Source: Thalassoglobus neptunius (GTDB lineage Bacteria > Planctomycetota > Planctomycetia > Planctomycetales > Planctomycetaceae). Taken from it: DNA of 64,000 nucleotides. Shown here piece after piece: positions 59,403 through 64,000 of the stretch (position 1 is the first letter of the stretch; each line of letters starts with the position of its first letter). Both the position numbers and the translations under genes were made by a program. Where the stretch lies: positions 2,716,884 through 2,780,883 of the forward strand of contig NZ_SIHI01000001.1 in assembly GCF_007859735.1 (NCBI RefSeq), in the 5' to 3' direction. A model generated the notes under the pieces. The model had not been told where the DNA came from, ran no database searches, and saw only the letters and a list, made by a program, of their open reading frames with translations.

Positions 59403-59580
59403 GTCACGCTCGAACTCCTTAGACCGGGCCAAACCGGATTGACAGGAATCCAGTCGGGCTAGAGCGTGTCACCCCTCGCATAGCGGGCTTCAGCGTCCGT
59501 GGACTTTGTGCCATCGCGTCGTCTCTCCACGGTCTACGACAGGCAAACCTCCGCTCCGTGCTTACATCACGGTTAGAAGC
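59403..59580 (-). ncRNA. Candidate structured RNA in the 59356-59595 gap
   Basis: Several stems can be drawn: CACGCTC/GAGCGTG (59406-59412 with 59463-59469), enclosing GGATT/AATCC (59437-59441 with 59448-59452); CCGTGGA/TCCACGG (59498-59504 with 59527-59533); and CCGTG/CACGG (59557-59561 with 59569-59573, seven-base loop). The segment is GC-rich, has no open frame and ends at a terminator. It could be an independent RNA or a 3' UTR structure. No family recognised. Confidence 0.5.
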
Positions 59581-59595
59581 CCTATTCAGGTATTC

Positions 59596-60504
59596 TCAGA
59601 ACGACAACGCCAGTTCTTCCACTGGTTCCGACTCAACCTGTGATTCATCTTCCGCCACTTCGGGCTGATGCACCCTCAGTGATTCACCGGTTCGACGGTT
59701 GCCGAACTCCTGTTCTGCCTCATTCAACGCTGAATGAATCCCATCAGCGTTCTCTTGGAGCATGTCCCGAAATGTGGACAGCTTGAAACGAAGCTCCTGA
59801 ATCCGGTCTCTTCGACGACGAAGAACCGATTCAGAGCTATCTGGCGTCACAATCTCCAGCGTGCCCCTGAAGTCGCTGATCAGCTTGTGAAAGTGATCAG
59901 TCATCGAATCTGCGATTGAGCCACTGGTCGACTCGTCAGCCGCCCCAATCTTGAACCGACGCAACTTGCCGTCGATCTTGACGAGGAAATCAGACACCCG
60001 AACAACGATCTCTTCCTGATTCGATGGCACGAAGTAAGCACCGCCTGCATCACGAATGCTCACCAAGTCTCCTGAGTGCTTGTCAAAGATCCGCTGAATC
60101 AAACGAGTAACGTCTGCCGACTTGCGAACTTTCAATTCCGCATCCAAAAGAGACTGGATTCGGGCAGCAACTTCTGACACGTCTGACTCGACGATTCCCG
60201 TTTTCTTCTGCACTGAGACCGTCGCTTCCCGGTGATAGTGCAGTTCATGATTCTCCGAGTCCAAGAACTCGGAAGTAAGTTGAAAGCGAATCAGTGTTGA
60301 ATCTTCGTCCACCTTGCGGACGATGCGATTCTCTTCCAGCCTGTTCGCGGCTCTGGCGAACGCATGACGTGGAAGCATCTCAGTCAAGAGTTTGGAGTCA
60401 AGACCCGCATGTGCTACGGCCTCTTTGAGAAGAGAGAACTCAACCACAGTTGGTGGAGTCCAGGTTACGATTTCACCGAGAGAGAGAGTTGAAGTCTCAG
60501 TCAT
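59596..60504 (-). CDS. Unknown phage protein (DUF6744-like)
   Basis: 302 residues from an ATG nine bases after GGAG. VAHAGLDSKLLTEMLPRHAF near the start, then FQLTSEFLDSENHELHYHRE, resemble a family seen in phages of large bacteria and annotated only as a DUF. A C-terminal coiled coil and acidic tail follow. Function unknown. The family link is from memory of the pattern. Confidence 0.68.
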   Translation of the reverse strand: MTETSTLSLGEIVTWTPPTVVEFSLLKEAVAHAGLDSKLLTEMLPRHAFARAANRLEENRIVRKVDEDSTLIRFQLTSEFLDSENHELHYHREATVSVQKKTGIVESDVSEVAARIQSLLDAELKVRKSADVTRLIQRIFDKHSGDLVSIRDAGGAYFVPSNQEEIVVRVSDFLVKIDGKLRRFKIGAADESTSGSIADSMTDHFHKLISDFRGTLEIVTPDSSESVLRRRRDRIQELRFKLSTFRDMLQENADGIHSALNEAEQEFGNRRTGESLRVHQPEVAEDESQVESEPVEELALSF

Positions 60505-60665
60505 GAAAAGCATCTCCTGTCAGTATGCGCCACTGACCAGCGTTCCTGATCCGCTCAGGTTTGCGTTGCCGAAGGTTGTTTCGACTCAACGATGGTATCG
60601 TGAAAACGCCGACGAATCAACTGTGGGTTAAACGGATTCGTCAAAATTGCGAAAGTTTCGTCTTG

Positions 60666-61232
60666 CTATTCGCGAACGAGGTTGAAGAGCAATTCAAGTT
60701 GAACCCTGTTCCTGAACCATTCCCGGCCGCGATTCAACTCGCTGTTCTTCCGGATGATGTCGACGATATTGGCAACACGAAACCCCACATGCAGATTCCA
60801 TTCGTCGGGATGAATGCTGAATGGTTTCCTGTCACGATCGGCCATCAATCGTGTCCCAATCACTGTCAGGTTCTTGTTGATCGTGGGAGTGTATCGATGC
60901 AGCTTTTCCAGAAGTTCGCAGCGGTTTTCTGGCCGCACGAAGATGAGCCGTTTTTCGTCTGGCGGGTAGTGATCTTCAACGGGCGATCCATGAACGTGCA
61001 GTGCGCTGAACACTGTCTTCTCCATTTCCTTCCAACACCCCTTCAGTATGCGCAGTGCATCAAGCCGGTAGGCTTCATCATCGTCGTTGATCGACCTCAA
61101 CATCCCGCCAAATCGTCTTGGACTCGGATCAATTCCGTCGTTCGAGTCCTGAATCAATGGGTTCAGAAACGACCATTTCTCCAGTTCTTCAAACTCACGC
61201 TGCAACACTTTAGACAATGAACTTATATCCAC
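60666..61232 (-). CDS. Unknown protein
   Basis: 188 residues from a GTG with GGGAG upstream; a TTG at 61247 is also possible. Helical N-terminus (LSKVLQREFEELEKWSFLNP), then mixed pattern (RLIFVRPENRCELLEKLHRY, LTVIGTRLMADRDRKPFSIH). No known motif. Confidence 0.65.
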   Translation of the reverse strand: MDISSLSKVLQREFEELEKWSFLNPLIQDSNDGIDPSPRRFGGMLRSINDDDEAYRLDALRILKGCWKEMEKTVFSALHVHGSPVEDHYPPDEKRLIFVRPENRCELLEKLHRYTPTINKNLTVIGTRLMADRDRKPFSIHPDEWNLHVGFRVANIVDIIRKNSELNRGREWFRNRVQLELLFNLVRE

Positions 61233-61247
61233 TTCTGAATCTCCCAA

Positions 61248-61841
61248 TTAAACAGCGACTTGAGCCAGATCCCACTGAACAAACCCAGCACGGTACGGCA
61301 AATACAACGGATGCTTCGGGAAGCCTTCCAGTGTTTCTCCCAGGTAGTGAACCGGTTTGCCCAGACGTCTCAGAAGTTCAATCAGTTCGCTGTGCCGATC
61401 GAACAGTTTCGCGTGCGTCCCCCAGCAACAGACCACGGTGTCAGCGACTTCACACCCGTGGCGAATGAACTCGTCATTCTCTGGGAGATTCGGTTCCGCC
61501 ACGCTCTTCAACCCCCTTGGGTCGGTACTGCGCAGACTGAATGCGTTGAGCATGATGAAGCCGCCGTACTTCAGCTTCTTAGCTCGCTTCTGAAGACGGC
61601 CAACTGTCGGATCGTTGTGCCTCTCATCGGCTGTACTGGGATTCAGGCCGATGTACGCCACGATCGGTAGCTGTTCATCCCAGACGCGGCTCAACCACAA
61701 GCGATGCTCTCGTGTTGCCCGATCGTAGACAGCACACGAGACCTTTCCCGGTTCACTGAAGCCGCGAATCGAATATGGGCTGTTTTCCGGTTCGGATTCA
61801 CTGTAGTCCACCGCCATCTCTTCAAGCACTGGCATTAGCAT
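61248..61841 (-). CDS. DUF1643-family protein
   Basis: 197 residues from an ATG with AGGAG eight bases upstream. IVAYIGLNPSTADERHNDPT and KYGGFIMLNAFSLRSTDPRG are the family signature. The later CCWGTHAKLFDRH block also fits. The family is common in phages and mobile elements, but its biochemical role is unknown to me. An in-frame GTG at 61889 would add 16 residues. Confidence 0.82.
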   Translation of the reverse strand: MLMPVLEEMAVDYSESEPENSPYSIRGFSEPGKVSCAVYDRATREHRLWLSRVWDEQLPIVAYIGLNPSTADERHNDPTVGRLQKRAKKLKYGGFIMLNAFSLRSTDPRGLKSVAEPNLPENDEFIRHGCEVADTVVCCWGTHAKLFDRHSELIELLRRLGKPVHYLGETLEGFPKHPLYLPYRAGFVQWDLAQVAV

Positions 61842-61913
61842 TGCCGTCTCTCCTTCGATCAATCCGCTGATCGTTGCGTTGCCTTTCACATGCGAAGTTC
61901 ATGTCTTACAGAA

Positions 61914-62168
61914 TCACTCTACAACGTGCCTTGTGTGACTGATTGGCACCATCTCAATGAGAGTTGTTTCTTCCACTTCCGAGAGAAACTGATAGGAAAC
62001 CCACTCTCGTTTGATCTCTTCGTCGAACCATTCAACACGATATGTCGTGTCCCCTGCGAGGTCCAACATCACCCCTGTAATTACAACCTCGATTCCGTAG
62101 CAACCCGGAAGTCTTAATTGGGCACTCTGTCCGAGACTGTAAACCACCACCTTCTCACGTGTCTCCAT
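61914..62168 (-). CDS. Small barrel-like protein
   Basis: 84 residues. VVYSLGQSAQLRLPGCYGIE, then GVMLDLAGDTTYRVEWFDEE, resembles small SH3/KOW-type domains that sense sequence or protein partners. The start overlaps the upstream gene. Unknown. Confidence 0.65.
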   Translation of the reverse strand: METREKVVVYSLGQSAQLRLPGCYGIEVVITGVMLDLAGDTTYRVEWFDEEIKREWVSYQFLSEVEETTLIEMVPISHTRHVVE

Positions 62169-62403
62169 TCTTGGCCTCGCTTTCCTTGTTTTTCTGGATG
62201 TATTCCCACTGGCGTTGAACTTGTACCGACCGGTCCATTAGTTCTCGGAAGTCTCCCGTCAACAGCGACTCGCAGTCGCATCTTTCGGCCTGACAGAGAA
62301 TTTCCTTGATGTACCTGTAAGCATCCAGATTCATTCCAGATTCGTCGTAATGGATCGAGACGCCATTACATGGAAAGTACACCACCCGCTGATTCCGTTT
62401 CAT
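62155..62403 (-). CDS. Unknown small protein
   Basis: 82 residues (MKRNQRVVYFPCNGVSIHYD). Two Cys in CQAERCDCE. Its ATG overlaps the TGA of the 53-residue gene (ATGA), which decides this start over a TTG at 62454. Unknown. Confidence 0.65.
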   Translation of the reverse strand: MKRNQRVVYFPCNGVSIHYDESGMNLDAYRYIKEILCQAERCDCESLLTGDFRELMDRSVQVQRQWEYIQKNKESEAKNGDT

Positions 62404-62561
62404 ATCCGGAGTTCGATAGCACAGTCCGATAAAGTCTTGATCTGGATCACCCAAATTGGGCGATCCAGATCCACCGGACCACGTTCAGCCATTAGACGGG
62501 CGAACTTAAGATTCGTCTCCGCTCGTTTGATCATTCGATTGAATCGTTCGTGAGGGTTCAT
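62400..62561 (-). CDS. 53-residue protein
   Basis: MNPHERFNRMIKRAETNLKF starts a helical basic peptide ending in TLSDCAIELRI. GGAGAAGG lies before the ATG. It is coupled at both ends to neighbours. Too short for the usual cutoff. Unknown. Confidence 0.6.
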   Translation of the reverse strand: MNPHERFNRMIKRAETNLKFARLMAERGPVDLDRPIWVIQIKTLSDCAIELRI

Positions 62562-62564
62562 ATC

Positions 62565-63068
62565 TCAGCCTTCTCCTTCTTCGTTCAAGTCCGTCTCCCC
62601 TTGTCTTAGACCGCCGAAGTTGACGAGTCGAAAGACCTCTTCTTCATCCTCCAGCGTCGGCAACCGGCCTTCCGAGACCGGAATCGGAATGTTCTTGAAC
62701 ACTCGCTGCGAGACGATCGACAACTCCGGGAAGCGAGCTTCCTCCCGTTCGTCTCCGAACCACTCACCCGGTACTGAGAACGTCCCGCTCAAGAATCCGA
62801 GCAATGTCGTGATCCTCTGCTTCCCGTCGATCACCGCCATTCTGTAATCGTCCGGCCAGTTTGCTCCCATCCTGTCGTTGACGATCAGTGACGGAATCGG
62901 CACTCCGATCAAGACCGAATAGACGAAGTTTGTTTTCCGCTTGAGTCCCCAGACTTCGCCCCGTTGATACGGTGGGTCAAGATAGAGCGCGTCCTCTCTG
63001 ACCCAGTGTGACAGACAATCAATCGGCCGATTCGTCTGCTGCAACTTCAAGCGTTCAAGCCTACCCAT
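62565..63068 (-). CDS. DUF262-domain protein (ParB/GmrS-like)
   Basis: 167 residues. YQRGEVWGLKRKTNFVYSVL, then IGVPIPSLIV, VIDGKQRITTLLGFL and FRLVNFGGLRQGETDL are the DUF262 signature, the ParB-like NTPase-type domain at the N-terminus of GmrSD restriction systems. Here it stands alone without the nuclease part. It may be an anti-defence decoy, a regulator or an adaptor. Very strong pattern match. Confidence 0.85.
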   Translation of the reverse strand: MGRLERLKLQQTNRPIDCLSHWVREDALYLDPPYQRGEVWGLKRKTNFVYSVLIGVPIPSLIVNDRMGANWPDDYRMAVIDGKQRITTLLGFLSGTFSVPGEWFGDEREEARFPELSIVSQRVFKNIPIPVSEGRLPTLEDEEEVFRLVNFGGLRQGETDLNEEGEG

Positions 63069-63091
63069 CGCTTCCTCTCCCCCCCTTCTGT

Positions 63092-63376
63092 TTAGTTCTC
63101 GCTCGGAAAGACCAGACGACTGACTTCGACCGCAACAGGTTCTTCCATAGTGATCTCTGCGAGAATGTCTTCTCTCAGCTTTGTCAGCGCGATGCCGATA
63201 TCGACCAGCCCCTGAATCAGACTGTCAGTTCGCGGAGAGTCCATCGACTCCCCAGTCTGATTCCTGATGTCGATCTCCCGGCCCAGCGCCTGCATGCCGC
63301 GCTCTGCCATGTGCTCAATCACTCGCAGATCCTGAATCTGATCTGCTGTCAGCTTGAATTCGTTCCGCTTGCTCAT
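63092..63376 (-). CDS. Unknown helical protein
   Basis: 94 residues (MSKRNEFKLTADQIQDLRVI), wholly helical with acidic end. It lies 23 bases upstream of the DUF262 gene, probably one transcript. Unknown. Confidence 0.65.
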   Translation of the reverse strand: MSKRNEFKLTADQIQDLRVIEHMAERGMQALGREIDIRNQTGESMDSPRTDSLIQGLVDIGIALTKLREDILAEITMEEPVAVEVSRLVFPSEN

Positions 63377-63423
63377 GACTCTTTCCCCCCCTTGCCGGAT
63401 CAGTCCCGGCGAACTTGTTCAAT

Positions 63424-63879
63424 TCAACTGATGGTTAAAGCGTTCTCGTCCACGACCTCCAAGACGACCGAAAACTCGACACTGACCCTCTCGGACTGAA
63501 AGATGTCATACACCCCAGCCCGGATGATCACTGCAATCCCCCACTCCTTCTGATACTCCCGCTTCAGACGATCGACGACGTCCCGAGCGATCTTCTCGCG
63601 GATCTCCGACGCCTCTCTCCTCAAGCTCTCGACGAAGAACGCGGCGTTCAGCGCGTCGTTCGGCGGAAACTTGATCTCCAGTTGTTTCTCAAAGCACTCC
63701 TCATTCGAGAACGGCCCCTCCCAGTCGATCAGCAGGGTCAGACGTCCCAAGACCCACTCGTTCCAGAGTTCTCGGTAGATCTTCCCGAACACCAACTCCC
63801 GGAATTCGTGGTGCGTCCCATTTCCAACCATCCGGGAAGCCATCTCCCGGAGAACCTTTGAATCTTCCTGATCAGACAC
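63424..63879 (-). CDS. Unknown protein
   Basis: 151 residues from a GTG with GGGGAGG upstream. Helical middle (FFVESLRREASEIREKIARD) and a strand pair at the end (IAVIIRAGVYDIFQSERVSV). The start overlaps the stop of the next upstream frame. No motif recognised. Confidence 0.65.
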   Translation of the reverse strand: MSDQEDSKVLREMASRMVGNGTHHEFRELVFGKIYRELWNEWVLGRLTLLIDWEGPFSNEECFEKQLEIKFPPNDALNAAFFVESLRREASEIREKIARDVVDRLKREYQKEWGIAVIIRAGVYDIFQSERVSVEFSVVLEVVDENALTIS

Positions 63880-64000
63880 TGAACACCTCCCCTACCCCTT
63901 CACTTTCCACGGAAAGATCAGCTACACAGAAAAGCTGATCACAAATCTTCGAGAACTCCGAAATGCTGGCACCGATCACGATGCCGAAACTGACCACTGA
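63872..64000 (-). CDS. C-terminal end of a gene running off the right edge
   Basis: An open frame enters from the right edge, reads SVVSFGIVIGASISEFSKIC and ends VESEGVGEVFSV at a TGA overlapping the next GTG. The overlap pattern matches the operon. Only 42 residues are visible, so identity cannot be judged. Confidence 0.5.
   Translation of the reverse strand, partial: SVVSFGIVIGASISEFSKICDQLFCVADLSVESEGVGEVFSV

Noticed and set aside
59557-59573. Five-pair stem with a seven-base loop that could be an anticodon arm (GTA) of tRNA-Tyr
   Set aside because: No acceptor stem, D-arm or TTCGAAT T-loop at proper spacing on either strand.

Overview
The window looks like a planctomycete chromosome (Planctomycetota) carrying a large temperate tailed-phage genome. 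The host part suggests this through a Tad/Flp pilus locus with an oversized, triplicated CpaB. The prophage part suggests it through a PEP-CTERM protein and several large secreted modular proteins. This assignment is inference from protein style; no rRNA is present to confirm it.

Layout. (1) 1-6680, minus strand: a Tad/Flp pilus operon in the order flp, prepilin peptidase, cpaB, cpaE, cpaF/tadA and tadB (cut by the window edge), with a terminator-like hairpin just after flp. (2) 7029-8623: a ZIP-family metal transporter facing a Fur-family regulator broken by a single-base frameshift. (3) 8624-9731: about 1.1 kb with no supportable gene, ending at a displaced 3' tRNA-Pro fragment. That fragment and the adjacent tyrosine integrase (9877-11142) mark the left prophage end (att site). 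No second copy of the fragment was seen, so the prophage continues beyond 64000. (4) 11.1-36.3 kb, nearly all minus strand: virion genes in reverse order of a standard siphovirus. These are tail tip and fibre proteins, tape measure, a tail assembly chaperone pair with a canonical -1 frameshift heptamer (GGGAAAC), tail tube, tail completion genes, major capsid protein, fused prohead protease/scaffold and portal. (5) 36.5-46.3 kb: a cargo block between the portal and a Mu gpF-like head protein. It encodes a 1543-residue secreted adhesin and a translationally coupled set of exported or membrane enzymes, including a membrane-anchored PD-(D/E)XK-like nuclease, a trypsin-thioredoxin fusion and a papain-like protease. 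(6) 46.6-64 kb: early or accessory genes: a sliding clamp, a PEP-CTERM protein, a HicB-like repressor, a DHH phosphoesterase, a tRNA-Leu-like gene, a nucleoside deoxyribosyltransferase-like enzyme, DUF1643 and DUF262 proteins, and many small genes of unknown function. No terminase gene was recognised.

The most unusual signal is a family of small RNA cassettes at 22.35-22.47, 26.15-26.28 and 36.38-36.51 kb. Each has the same promoter geometry (TTGACA/TTGTCT, 18-base spacer, CACAAT) and an internal hairpin. Each then has a conserved CTGCCCACGGCGGTC-type box and an intrinsic terminator ending shortly before a structural gene. In the two closest copies the internal stem changes at six of seven pairs while staying paired. 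Accessory genes lie just upstream of each cassette: a RecT-like gene with a small DNA-binding protein, a HicAB-like operon, and the exported cargo block. The cassettes may therefore insulate cargo from the virion operon, act as attenuators, or be phage small RNAs.
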